Part shown: positions 54,228-62,969 of the stretch, in pieces
How positions within the stretch are numbered: the stretch's first letter is position 1
How the letters are laid out: every line of letters begins with the position of its first letter
NCBI GenBank assembly: GCA_017560085.1
Contig: JAFYPA010000046.1
Span: 1-64,000, forward strand
DNA from: Clostridia bacterium
GTDB lineage: Bacteria > Bacillota > Clostridia > Oscillospirales > CAG-382
Length of the DNA: 64,000 nucleotides
Direction of reading: 5' to 3'
Notes under the pieces: generated by a model
Database searches by the model: none
The model's input: the letters and a program-made list of their open reading frames with translations, nothing else
What the model was told of the DNA's origin: nothing
Made by a program: the position numbers and the translations under genes

Positions 54228-54731
54228 TTATTCTGTAATATTTATCTGACACATTGCCATAGTCTTAAGTGCTGCATCGTGTGTTTCGGGAGTTACACCC
54301 GCACAGCAATCTGCAATAACGGTTATATTTGCTTCGGGAAACTGTGTCTTTATTATAAGTGCGTTTGTCACAACACAGATATCCGTGCAAAGTCCGACTA
54401 TTTCCACATTCCGGAGCTTTTCCTCATTCCAATGCATCCAGCCGAAGGTGGGCTTATCTATGATTTTACAGCCGTCCCTGTAGAGTCCGTCGGCGATTTC
54501 CCAGCCCCTTGTACCCTTTATGCAATGGGGTACGGGAAGCTTTTTTCCCTCGGGAGTTTCAAGATAGTTTTCCGCGTGGGTGTCTCTTGTGTAGATGATT
54601 TCGTTGCCTGCTTTTATGTACTCATCGATTTTTGCCTTGACCTTCGGCACAATTGCCACTGCCTCGGGTGTACCGAGTGCCATATCTATAAAGTCGTTCT
54701 GCATATCTATTACTATGAGAGTTTTTTTCAT
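54228..54731 (-). CDS. pncA: isochorismatase-family cysteine hydrolase, probable nicotinamidase
   Basis: The 167-residue protein begins TLIVIDMQNDFIDMALG, with the catalytic Asp, and carries DKPTFGWMHW and the nucleophile Cys in VEIVGLCTDICVVTNAL. The fold matches nicotinamidases, which turn nicotinamide into nicotinic acid. Isochorismatase-like enzymes for other amides share it, but NadR, PnuC and the Nudix regulator upstream strongly favour a role in NAD salvage. GGAAGGAG precedes the ATG, and the gap to nadR is 29 bases. Confidence 0.87.
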   Translation of the reverse strand: MKKTLIVIDMQNDFIDMALGTPEAVAIVPKVKAKIDEYIKAGNEIIYTRDTHAENYLETPEGKKLPVPHCIKGTRGWEIADGLYRDGCKIIDKPTFGWMHWNEEKLRNVEIVGLCTDICVVTNALIIKTQFPEANITVIADCCAGVTPETHDAALKTMAMCQINITE

Positions 54732-54760
54732 ATGCTTCTCCTTCCCTTTTGCGGCTCCGC

Positions 54761-55786
54761 CTACAGACCGAGGTTCTCGTTTATGAGTGCGGTAGCCTTT
54801 TCAAATCTTTCAAGGTAGTTGCCGTTTATTGTGTGATATTTTATGCCGTATTTATCGAAAAGTGCCTTTATCATACCGCTGTATTTTTCGCGGTCCTGCT
54901 CGATTTTTTCGTTTCGTGTGCCGTCCTGAACAAAGCCGACATCCGGCTCAAGGAACAGAACAAGATCCCATTTTATGGTTTCGTTTATGCCCTCAGCGAG
55001 CTTTCGGCTTGTTTCGGCATCTGCTGTGTTTTCTCCGAGAAGGAATCCGCAGTAGAACAGCGTTGTAAGAGAATCGGTATCGGCAAAGAGAATTCTGTTG
55101 CTCCTTTTTGCCGCATCCATCACCGCCACCCTCTGACGGAGAAAGTTTTCGTACATATCCTCGGCAATCATATAGTCCTCGCCGCCCGCGAATTCGCAGG
55201 TTTCTCTGCCGATTTCGGGTACGTAATTCGTGTTGTAAAAAAGAGCCAGATTCTGTACAAGGACGGATTTTCCCGTGCTCTCTCCGCCTACCACAAGCAC
55301 CTTCCTTACGAAGTAGTCCTTTGCGATATCCGGTATCATATCCCAGTACCTCAGAGGATTGCCTCTGATTTTGGTGGAGCTTATACCGTCCTGCGCTCTG
55401 TCGAAATAGTAGATTTCGCTCTGAGGGTAAAGCTCTTCGAATATGCCCTTGCCCTTGTAGTCGCTTCCGCAGAAGACAACGTCAATCGGCTTGCCTATTG
55501 CATTTTTTATATCCCGTGCGCCCTTTTCCCAGTAGTCGCCGCTGTTGTATTCGTCCTTGGTAAGTGCCGTATCGGGCACTGCGATTACCTTCACCCACGG
55601 CATATGCTTTACGCTGTTGAGAATCCATCTGTATCGGTATTCAAGCGGTGCGTAGTCCCTTTCGCGGCAATAGCTTATGACAACGTACAGCTCGCGACAA
55701 AGGGATGCTGCCTTTACTATCACGCCCAGGTGACCTGTATGCAAGGGGTCAAAGCTTCCGCCGTACATTCCTACGTTATATTTCAT
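54761..55786 (-). CDS. nadR: NadR-type bifunctional NMN adenylyltransferase / nicotinamide riboside kinase
   Basis: The start at ATG 55786 follows GGAGG and overlaps pnuC by 11 bases. The 341-residue protein has an N-terminal nucleotidyltransferase domain with GMYGGSFDPLHTGHLG and ISSTKIRGNP, and a C-terminal kinase domain with Walker A VVGGESTGKSVL. It lacks the N-terminal DNA-binding helix-turn-helix of enterobacterial NadR, so it is enzymatic only. It phosphorylates nicotinamide riboside taken up by PnuC and adenylates the product to NAD. Confidence 0.93.
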   Translation of the reverse strand: MKYNVGMYGGSFDPLHTGHLGVIVKAASLCRELYVVISYCRERDYAPLEYRYRWILNSVKHMPWVKVIAVPDTALTKDEYNSGDYWEKGARDIKNAIGKPIDVVFCGSDYKGKGIFEELYPQSEIYYFDRAQDGISSTKIRGNPLRYWDMIPDIAKDYFVRKVLVVGGESTGKSVLVQNLALFYNTNYVPEIGRETCEFAGGEDYMIAEDMYENFLRQRVAVMDAAKRSNRILFADTDSLTTLFYCGFLLGENTADAETSRKLAEGINETIKWDLVLFLEPDVGFVQDGTRNEKIEQDREKYSGMIKALFDKYGIKYHTINGNYLERFEKATALINENLGL

Positions 55787-56501
55787 ATTCAGCCGCCTCC
55801 TTTTCCGCACGGATTGCATCTCTTTCCCACTTGACAAGCATAATCACAGAGTTACCGAGATACACAATCCACATAAGAAGTGTTGCGATATTTTCCGCAC
55901 CGATTGCAAAATTTGTCCACCAGAGATATACGCTGAAGACATTCACCGCAACCCATATCCACCACTGCTCCGCAAACATTCCGACAGATACCACCATCGC
56001 AACAACAGAGCAAACCGTTGTGAAGCTGTCCACGAAGGGCATTGCATCACCCAGTGCCGCAAGAACAAGTCCGTATGCGTAGGTTGCAGCAGCGATTGTT
56101 GCCGTCATAAGGATTCTCGCTCTGCCGCTCATATGCTTTTTGTTGACCTCACCTGTTTCGGGGTTCATATTTTTTGCCCATACGAAGAAGCCCACAAACT
56201 GCATCGGAACATAGTAGAACAGGTTCAGCATTGTTTCGCCGTAGTAGGTTGCCTTGTAGGCTATTATCGCATAAAGAACGCAGTTCACAAGTCCGAAAAG
56301 GTAGGCAGAGAGCTTACCCTTACCCGTACACACCACGCACGCCACGCCCGTTACGGAAGAGATAATTCCCATCACCGTATCGTTCCAGTAGAGCGACAAG
56401 CCTATAATCACGGCAATCGCCACGGTCATCCATAAAATTTCCCAGGCTCTCCAGCCCTCAAGCTCGCCCCTGACAAGGGCTTTGATTTTTTCCTTTACCA
56501 T
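55776..56501 (-). CDS. pnuC: nicotinamide riboside transporter PnuC
   Basis: The 241-residue membrane protein has about seven hydrophobic segments and the PnuC-type sequences YYVPMQFVGFFVWAKN and WWIWVAVNVFSVYLWW, where Trp and Asn contact the substrate in the family. PnuC moves nicotinamide riboside by facilitated diffusion, trapped by the NadR kinase that is encoded overlapping downstream. AAGGAGG precedes the ATG. Confidence 0.93.
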   Translation of the reverse strand: MVKEKIKALVRGELEGWRAWEILWMTVAIAVIIGLSLYWNDTVMGIISSVTGVACVVCTGKGKLSAYLFGLVNCVLYAIIAYKATYYGETMLNLFYYVPMQFVGFFVWAKNMNPETGEVNKKHMSGRARILMTATIAAATYAYGLVLAALGDAMPFVDSFTTVCSVVAMVVSVGMFAEQWWIWVAVNVFSVYLWWTNFAIGAENIATLLMWIVYLGNSVIMLVKWERDAIRAEKEAAEYEI

Positions 56502-56514
56502 AGTTGCATCCTCC

Positions 56515-56580
56515 TTATAAACTTAAAAAGCCGTCAAAAGAAAGGATATCAGCGGGTATGCCGGAGACTTCGGGAACCAT
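56515..56580 (-). CDS. possible 21-residue peptide between the Nudix regulator and pnuC
   Basis: An ATG two bases after the regulator stop opens a 21-codon frame (MVPEVSGIPADILSFDGF and three more residues) that fills the 81-base gap and ends just before the pnuC ribosome site. There is no good ribosome site for it, apart from AAGGAG about 15 bases upstream, but coupling to the preceding stop is possible. It may be only a spacer. Confidence 0.25.
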   Translation of the reverse strand: MVPEVSGIPADILSFDGFLSL

Positions 56581-56582
56581 AT

Positions 56583-57458
56583 TTACCCGAGCTCTCTCCT
56601 TCTGAACAGCCTTGCCGGTCTGTGCCCCACTCCTTCGGTATATTCATCTGTTTCTGTAACGAGGTCTGCGATTTTTCTTCGGAAGTTCGCCGAGAGAAGA
56701 GCCTTTCCGAGAAGCGTTTCCTGCACCTTCTGAAGCTCTGCAAGAGTGAATCTTTCGGGAAGAAAATCAAATACGACGTCCATTTTGTCCGCTTCGAATT
56801 TCAGTACCGCAAGTGCTGTTGCGATTATCTTTGCGTGGTCAAAAGCAATACCCGTGTTGCTCACCGTTTCAAACTCGGGCTTGCCGAAGCTGCAAGCGGT
56901 TCTGCGAAGCACGCATTCTATCGTGTCCTCGTTGCTTGAAAGAACAAGTCTGAATATTCCCTTTTCCTCTTCGGAAAAACGTACCTCAAACCACCTTGCA
57001 TCCGAGGCGTCGTCACCGCCTGCGACCTTTACCTTTTCCTCTGTAAGCACAGAGGCGAATGCACAGGATACTATCCAGCCTCTCGGGTCTCTGCCGGGCT
57101 CGCTGAAGGTGCCTATCGGCATTATTGACGAGGGATGTGCTCCCGTTTCCTCGCATATTTCACGGAAGGCGCATTGCTCTACCGTTTCTCCCCTCTCAAG
57201 AAAGCCTCCCGGGAGTGCCCAGTGGTCCTTGAACGGATGATTGCCTCGCTTTATGAGAAGCACCGAGAGCTTGACCTCGGGGTTTCTTCTGTAGCATTGT
57301 GCATCCTCGGAAAGAATGGTAAAGGCTGCGATGTCAGTTGCTACCGACGGCTTGTCGTATTCCTTTTTTCTGTAGTCTGAAAGGTAGATTTCCTCATCGG
57401 ACATCGGCACATTATTTACTGCTGAGTCTGAGTGGGACTTATCTTTTGTATCTGACAT
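56583..57458 (-). CDS. Nudix-domain transcriptional regulator of NAD metabolism (NrtR-like)
   Basis: The start at ATG 57458 lies eight bases after AGGAGG and gives 291 residues. A Nudix domain (about 35-185) carries an intact Nudix box, from GGFLERGE to REICEETGA. It is followed by a winged-helix-like C-terminal domain (about 200-291, with FLPERFTLAELQKVQETLLG) typical of NrtR proteins. NrtR represses NAD-synthesis genes and is released by ADP-ribose. Many NrtR proteins have a decayed Nudix box, but here all key residues remain, so hydrolase activity is possible. It heads the salvage operon and probably regulates its own promoter. Confidence 0.88.
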   Translation of the reverse strand: MSDTKDKSHSDSAVNNVPMSDEEIYLSDYRKKEYDKPSVATDIAAFTILSEDAQCYRRNPEVKLSVLLIKRGNHPFKDHWALPGGFLERGETVEQCAFREICEETGAHPSSIMPIGTFSEPGRDPRGWIVSCAFASVLTEEKVKVAGGDDASDARWFEVRFSEEEKGIFRLVLSSNEDTIECVLRRTACSFGKPEFETVSNTGIAFDHAKIIATALAVLKFEADKMDVVFDFLPERFTLAELQKVQETLLGKALLSANFRRKIADLVTETDEYTEGVGHRPARLFRRRELG

Positions 57459-57479
57459 TTTCTGCACCTCCTCTTAGGT

Positions 57480-57516
57480 TCATAATGATTATATCATAAT
57501 GATAATAAGTTGTCAA
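57480..57516 (-). promoter_or_regulatory. consensus promoter of the NAD-salvage operon with tandem TCATTATGA sites
   Basis: On the minus strand a perfect TTGACA (57516-57511) and a perfect TATAAT (57493-57488) are 17 bases apart. The near-palindrome TCATTATGA occurs twice, 14 bases apart (57502-57494 and 57488-57480), on both sides of the -10. It is a good candidate operator for the Nudix regulator. Confidence 0.8.
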
Positions 57517-57552
57517 GGGGTTTTTGAATATTTTTTCATTTTTGGCAAAAAA

Positions 57553-57578
57553 ATCCGCAGAGACTACTCTCTGCGGAT
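57553..57578 (-). terminator. intrinsic terminator after the SLH/beta-helix gene
   Basis: ATCCGCAGAGA and TCTCTGCGGAT are perfect 11-base arms with a four-base loop, followed on the minus strand by seven T. Confidence 0.88.
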
Positions 57579-57588
57579 AAATTTTGTT

Positions 57589-60500
57589 TTATTTTACGAA
57601 ATAAACCTCTGTATCCTCAATACCATACTTCTTGAACACCTCAAGAATATCATCGGTATAAGCCAGCCTTACAACCGACATCTCATACTCACCGAAGGTT
57701 GCGGTGTTGTCGTCCGTGGAGAGATGCTGAATCCATGTGTTGTTCTTCATAATGGGCTTTGAAGTAGGTGCTGTAAGTGCGGGAAGTCCTATGTGAATCA
57801 TCATATAGGTGCTTCTGTCAAAGATGTTGCCGGAGATAACATAGGAGTTATCCTTTACTGCATTGTACTTTGTCCACGCTTTGATGTGCGCCGCGCTTGT
57901 CTTGTCGGGACGGAGGGAGGAAATACCTATGCCCGCTTCACGCATAATGTTATTATTGATTGTGAAGTCGTAGATGTGGTACTTGGTTACATCCTTGTCG
58001 GCGGGGTCAACCCAGTATTCTACGGAGTACTGACACTTTTCAATGACATTGTTGTCAAAGTGAGTGTCATAAATCTGTACATTGGCACCCGTGCTCTGGA
58101 AGGTTATACCGCAGTCGTAGCACTGATAGATATAGTTGTTGTAAACATAATATCCGTTCGCATAGCCGGTTTCAATCGCGTTACCGTATCTTACGCCCCT
58201 ACCCTTAAGGCTGCCCACGCTTGTTGTGGAGCTGAAGGACTGATGTCCGCCTCCGATAAAGCCGAATATACAATCCTTGACCGTGAAGTTTGTAGAGGAG
58301 GTTGCGTGAATTGCGTGTGCTCCGCCGTACATTACGCAGATGTTTTCGATAACGGTATTCTCAAAGTGATAGTCTGAATTCTGTGCCTTTATAAGATGTC
58401 TTGAGGGCATAAACTCAATGGAGTCGAACACCTCACCGGGGTTACCTGCGTCGCATCTCAAATAGAGATATCCCAATGTTCTTGAGGGAATCGGAACACC
58501 GCTTTCGGGGATTGTTTCGCAGAACATTGAAAGGTCAGTCTTGAGGAAGGTCTTTACATCAATGGGTGTACCGTCGACATACTCGAATCTGTCGTTCTTA
58601 TAATAAACCTGAGATGTTGTTGCCCAACTTTCTCCGCCGTTGAAGATGAGAGTACCCTGGTCAATCATTCTTCTTTCGTACTTCCAGATGTTGGTTGTGC
58701 CCTCAAAAAGCGACCATTTGGATGCGTCTGCACCGTCCTCGGGAGAGCCGTAGATTCTCGGCTTTTCGCCCTCTCCGTATGCGGAGTAGCTTACGCCCTT
58801 GGTGATGTGAAGGGCATCAAGGTCATCGGGGATTCTGAATATATCGCCTCTTCTGAAGTATACGACATCGCCCTTTTTGTATGCTGCTTCGGATACCTTT
58901 CGGAGTGTCTTCCATGCTGTTTCGGGAGATTTACCGTCGTTTGCGTCGTTACCCTCTGCGGAAACATAGTATGCGGTACAGCCCTCTGCGGGAACAACGG
59001 TTGTGGGTGTGTTTTTGATTTCCTCTATTCTCTTTGCGGTAAGGGCATCAACCTCGGCAATTTTTGCCGTGCCCTTTTCGAAGTCCGCGGTTGAAGTAAC
59101 AGCCATAATTATACCATAAGCCCAATGGGAACTGTCAAGGTCGGAGTAGTATTGAGCCTTGTCCTTTCTTTCGGAAATGTCAAGAATTCTTGTGAGTATG
59201 GTTGTGATTTCCGCTCTTGTAAGAGTCTTGGAAGGACCGAATGTACCGTCACTGTAGCCGTTGATAAAGCCTATTTCTGCGGCGGCAATTATTTCCGTGG
59301 CAAACCTTGTTTCACTTGTCACATCCGAGAAGGACTTTGTAGGATTCTTGACGGAAGCGGGGTCAAATGCACCTGCGTTTGCGCAGAGCTTTACGAATTC
59401 CGCTCTTGTTATAGGCTCGGAAGCCTTGAACTCGCCCGAGAAGATGCCGTCGAATATGCCGTATCTTTCAAGGTATGATACATAGTCGTAGTACCAGTCG
59501 GATTTTGAAATTTCGGTAAAGGCGGTTTCTCTTTCCCGGGCGATAACGGATTCTCTGTCCATAAGTCTTGCAAGGACGGTTGCCGCCTCGGCTCTTGTCA
59601 TTCCCTGATTGGGTCTGAAGGTGCCGTCACTGTAGCCCGTCATAATGGATATGTAGGCTCTTGACTTTGCGCTCATAATTGTGCGGAGCTCCTCTGCGGA
59701 GAATTCCTGTGCGCTTTCTACCTTCGCAAGACCGCTGAAGGCTTTTGCGTTTTCTGTGCTGTCGAACATCATAATGTAGTCGAACATTATATAGTCGGTG
59801 TCGTTCTTTCCGGGTAAAAGCATTGCGTGACCGCCGTAGAGCTTGTTGATTTCCTTGCAGAAGGGAGTCTGGTTTACAAGGTGATATTCCTTATTTGCAT
59901 CACGCTTTGTCCAGCCGTTGGGGTCGGAAAGGTCGAGAATTACCTTCTGCCATTCGCCCGTGAAGGACACGGGGAAGAATTTCTGATAGTTTGAGTCAAG
60001 GGTCTTAAAGCCGATTTCACCATCGAATGCTCTTGAGGTCTTTGCGACCATTGTAAAATAGGGCTTGTCATAGCTCATATAGTAGCTTTCGGGAGATGTA
60101 TCAAACGTTATTCTCATTTGTGAGGGATCTGTCGGAGCGAACTTCACATAGTCGCCCTCAACCGTAATGCTTCCGCTTCCCCAGGTGTACATTTCGGGTC
60201 TTTCCATATCTCCGCCCTTGCCGAGAGGATAGTAGCACTTTGTGGGTGCATATTTCGAATCACCGTAGGGGATTTCCTTGCCGTACTGAGGACGGAGCTC
60301 GTAGAGGAATGCCTCTCCCTTGTTTTCCTTGTAGAATGTAACAGATTCCATAACTTCACCTTCGGCCTCACCAAACAAATCCGATGCGAAGGATTCGCCC
60401 GCCGTTGCCATTACACTGTAATTTTCAGCCTTTTCCTTATCCTTGAAGAAGCCGAAGTAGTCAAAATAATAATGCTTCACATATGTGCTTCCCGAGATAT

Positions 60501-61764
60501 AGAACTTGAATCCGCCGAAAAAGCTTTTTATTTCCTCACTGTAGGGAGCTACCTTCGAGGGCACGGTATATTCGCCGTTTTCGTCCTTTTCGAACCAGCC
60601 GTCCGCTCCGCTTATGTCAATGGTGACTCTCTGCCATTTGCCCGTAAAGTCCACATTGAATATTTTCTGACGCTTACCCGCAAGGTCAACAAGCTTTACC
60701 TTGCCCGAAAATGCCTTTTCAGAGCAAACCATAAAGGAAAGATAATTATGCTCATAGTCGTCCGTATAAAGATTCTTGGGGACGGTATCGAAAACAACCG
60801 TAGCCCAGTCACCTGATTTTGTTGTCAGCTTGGTAAAGCCAAGCTCCTGAGTAAGCTCGCAGGTGCCGAAGGGATAGATTTCGGGTGTGTTGTATTTTCC
60901 GCTTTTGTCGGGATCGGGGAAATAGCACTTGTTTACTCTGCCCTGACCGTAGGGAATCTGCTCTCCCAGCGGAACTCGCATATTGTAGAGAACAGCGGTA
61001 TTTTCCTCGTCTCTGCCCTCTTTGATGACAAAGCCCTCTTCCACCTTTTCCTCGTTTATTTTCGCAAAGGGTGTACCCTCTGCAGCGAGACCGCTGTAGT
61101 TATCAGCAAGGGATTTTTCCGTGAAGAATCCGAAGTAATCGAAATGATAATGCTTTACATATGCACTGCCCGAGATATAGAACTTAAAGCCACCGAAGAA
61201 ACTCTCTACGTCCGCACTGTAGGGAGCAACCGTCGAGGGAACGGTATATTCACCTTTTTCGTCCTTTTCGAACCAGCCGTCCGCTCCGCTCATATCAAGG
61301 GTTACCTTCTGCCACTTGCCGGTAAAGTCCACATTGAATATCTTCTGACGCTTACCCGCAAGGTCAATAAGCTTTACCTTGCCCGCAAACGCCTTTTCGG
61401 CACACACCATAAAGGAAAGGTAGTTATGTGTATAGTCGTTGATATAAAGATTTGTCGGAACTGTATCAAAAACAATTGAAGCATAGTCCTCGGACTTCGG
61501 TGTCATTTTCACAAAGCCGCCGTCCATTGAAAGCTCGCAGGTACCGAAGGGATACATTTCCGGTGTGCCGTATACTCCGCTTTTGTCTGGGTCGGGGAAA
61601 TAGCACTTGTTCACTCTGCCCTGACCGTAGGGAATTGTCGTGCCGTCGGGAGCGCGGAGATTGTACATTACAATCGGGTCCTCGGCACCGCTTACATTGA
61701 GAGTTACCGTACACATTGCCGCAAGCATTATAATTGCAAGTATGCCGGATAATAGCTTTTTCAT
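57589..61764 (-). CDS. secreted SLH-domain protein with tandem N-terminal domains and C-terminal beta-helix
   Basis: The start is ATG 61764, six bases after GGAGGTAA. An ATG at 61779 overlaps the AraC gene. The 1391-residue protein has a signal peptide (about 1-26), two nearly identical beta-sandwich units (32-257 and 258-485, 226 residues apart, each with IPYGQGRVNKCYFPDPDKSG), a diverged third unit (486-670), three SLH modules (about 700-900) and a beta-helix (about 930-1391) opening with AYYVSAEGNDANDGKSPETA. It is a paralogue of the protein at 39451-42957. The AraC-type gene five bases upstream is surely in the same transcript. Likely a wall-bound glycan-binding or glycan-acting protein. 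Confidence 0.88.
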   Translation of the reverse strand: MKKLLSGILAIIMLAAMCTVTLNVSGAEDPIVMYNLRAPDGTTIPYGQGRVNKCYFPDPDKSGVYGTPEMYPFGTCELSMDGGFVKMTPKSEDYASIVFDTVPTNLYINDYTHNYLSFMVCAEKAFAGKVKLIDLAGKRQKIFNVDFTGKWQKVTLDMSGADGWFEKDEKGEYTVPSTVAPYSADVESFFGGFKFYISGSAYVKHYHFDYFGFFTEKSLADNYSGLAAEGTPFAKINEEKVEEGFVIKEGRDEENTAVLYNMRVPLGEQIPYGQGRVNKCYFPDPDKSGKYNTPEIYPFGTCELTQELGFTKLTTKSGDWATVVFDTVPKNLYTDDYEHNYLSFMVCSEKAFSGKVKLVDLAGKRQKIFNVDFTGKWQRVTIDISGADGWFEKDENGEYTVPSKVAPYSEEIKSFFGGFKFYISGSTYVKHYYFDYFGFFKDKEKAENYSVMATAGESFASDLFGEAEGEVMESVTFYKENKGEAFLYELRPQYGKEIPYGDSKYAPTKCYYPLGKGGDMERPEMYTWGSGSITVEGDYVKFAPTDPSQMRITFDTSPESYYMSYDKPYFTMVAKTSRAFDGEIGFKTLDSNYQKFFPVSFTGEWQKVILDLSDPNGWTKRDANKEYHLVNQTPFCKEINKLYGGHAMLLPGKNDTDYIMFDYIMMFDSTENAKAFSGLAKVESAQEFSAEELRTIMSAKSRAYISIMTGYSDGTFRPNQGMTRAEAATVLARLMDRESVIARERETAFTEISKSDWYYDYVSYLERYGIFDGIFSGEFKASEPITRAEFVKLCANAGAFDPASVKNPTKSFSDVTSETRFATEIIAAAEIGFINGYSDGTFGPSKTLTRAEITTILTRILDISERKDKAQYYSDLDSSHWAYGIIMAVTSTADFEKGTAKIAEVDALTAKRIEEIKNTPTTVVPAEGCTAYYVSAEGNDANDGKSPETAWKTLRKVSEAAYKKGDVVYFRRGDIFRIPDDLDALHITKGVSYSAYGEGEKPRIYGSPEDGADASKWSLFEGTTNIWKYERRMIDQGTLIFNGGESWATTSQVYYKNDRFEYVDGTPIDVKTFLKTDLSMFCETIPESGVPIPSRTLGYLYLRCDAGNPGEVFDSIEFMPSRHLIKAQNSDYHFENTVIENICVMYGGAHAIHATSSTNFTVKDCIFGFIGGGHQSFSSTTSVGSLKGRGVRYGNAIETGYANGYYVYNNYIYQCYDCGITFQSTGANVQIYDTHFDNNVIEKCQYSVEYWVDPADKDVTKYHIYDFTINNNIMREAGIGISSLRPDKTSAAHIKAWTKYNAVKDNSYVISGNIFDRSTYMMIHIGLPALTAPTSKPIMKNNTWIQHLSTDDNTATFGEYEMSVVRLAYTDDILEVFKKYGIEDTEVYFVK
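60300..61675 (-). repeat. 678-base tandem duplication inside the SLH/beta-helix gene
   Basis: The first two N-terminal units are a direct repeat with a period of 678 bases (for instance CTGACCGTAG at 61621 and again at 60943), with strong similarity over most of the unit. A third, older copy lies further toward the SLH part. Confidence 0.8.
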
Positions 61765-61769
61765 TTCTG

Positions 61770-62708
61770 TTACCTCCATATAACCTTTCCGTTTTCGTCA
61801 TATTTCAAGGGGATAATACCGCCCTTTTTTGCATAATCCTCTGTGTTTTCCCTTCTCGACCGCTTTGTGACCTCACCCGGAGTTATACCGAAGCGCTTTT
61901 TGAAGGCATAATAAAAATTCGGGTAGGAGGAATATCCGACCTCCATACATATTTCCTGAATGGTTTTGTCCTTTTCCATAAGAAGATGATAGGCATTTTC
62001 CAGCCGAAGGGTGATAAGATAGGAGGAAAAGGTCATTCTTGTGGTCTTTTTTATAAGATTTCCGAGATAGTCGGGGCTGTAGCCGACGTGCTTTGCGACA
62101 TCTCCGATTTTTATCGGCTTGTTGTAATTTTTCATAATATAGATTATCGCCATAAGCACCTTTGAGTCTATGCTCTCTTCTCTTTTAGCGATATTGCTTT
62201 TCATATATGCGTCCGAAACCACGGCAAGAAGCTTCTGTACAACACCAGAAACGAACATTTTCTTTTTTTCCTCGGAGATTTTGGATTCTATAACTCCGTA
62301 AAGCTCGGAGCATACAAACTCAAAGTCCTCCTCGGAAAGCTTCAGAATAAAGCTTTCAAGAGTGTCAAAGGCTTCAACGACAGTCTTTTCGAATTTGCCC
62401 TTGAAGGCAATATTGGCAAGGGTAAACGGCTCGCCCTCCACGGGAAAAATACAGTGAATCGAGGCGGGTGTTCCGAAAATTATATCGCCTGCCGTCACCA
62501 CGGCCTCGCCGTCCCTTGAGCGGTTTATCCCCGTGCCTGCGAGAACAAGGTCGAATTCAAAAAAGGTATGAGTATGAAAAAACTGACCGTGATCCCTGAA
62601 GGCTATGTCCTTTACCGTAACATAAAAATTCTCATCCGCATAGGAGAACGACGGATTCATATGATTGGAGTTGCTGAGAAAGGAACACATAAAAAGCTTG
62701 TTGTCCAT
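61770..62708 (-). CDS. AraC-family transcriptional regulator
   Basis: The 312-residue protein has an N-terminal cupin domain (about 20-160, with FFHTHTFFEFDLVLAGTG), a helical linker and a C-terminal AraC DNA-binding domain with KIGDVAKHVGYSPDYLGNLI and the family end YAFKKRFGITPGEVT. GGAGGTG precedes the ATG. Its stop codon sits inside the ribosome site of the SLH/beta-helix gene, so the two are translationally coupled and it probably regulates this unit in response to a sugar. Confidence 0.92.
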   Translation of the reverse strand: MDNKLFMCSFLSNSNHMNPSFSYADENFYVTVKDIAFRDHGQFFHTHTFFEFDLVLAGTGINRSRDGEAVVTAGDIIFGTPASIHCIFPVEGEPFTLANIAFKGKFEKTVVEAFDTLESFILKLSEEDFEFVCSELYGVIESKISEEKKKMFVSGVVQKLLAVVSDAYMKSNIAKREESIDSKVLMAIIYIMKNYNKPIKIGDVAKHVGYSPDYLGNLIKKTTRMTFSSYLITLRLENAYHLLMEKDKTIQEICMEVGYSSYPNFYYAFKKRFGITPGEVTKRSRRENTEDYAKKGGIIPLKYDENGKVIWR

Positions 62709-62969
62709 TTTTACACCTCCGAGTACCTATATTTTAATACAAAACACATACAAAGTATATACTAAATTCCGATATTTGCATAATAAATTCCTATATCGGT
62801 ATTGTACCGCATTCGGCAGTGTTTGTCAACAAAAATAAATCGTACTTTAAAAATATTTATTTTACAATTAAATTTTAGACACGCATTTGACAATCTTCAC
62901 AGAAAAAACACACTAGCGGTATATAATGGCATACGAAAAGAAAATTACGGCAAACGGAGGTGATAAAAT
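62709..62969. other. 261-bp divergent intergenic region (AraC / VTC gene)
   Basis: AT-rich. On the plus strand TATAAT lies at 62922-62927, but the only good -35-like hexamer (TTGACA at 62887-62892) is 29 bases away, too far for a normal promoter. No clear promoter for the AraC gene is visible. No coding region is seen. Confidence 0.4.

Noticed and set aside
62887-62927. TTGACA and TATAAT as a promoter for the VTC gene
   Set aside because: The hexamers are 29 bases apart, far from the usual 16-19.
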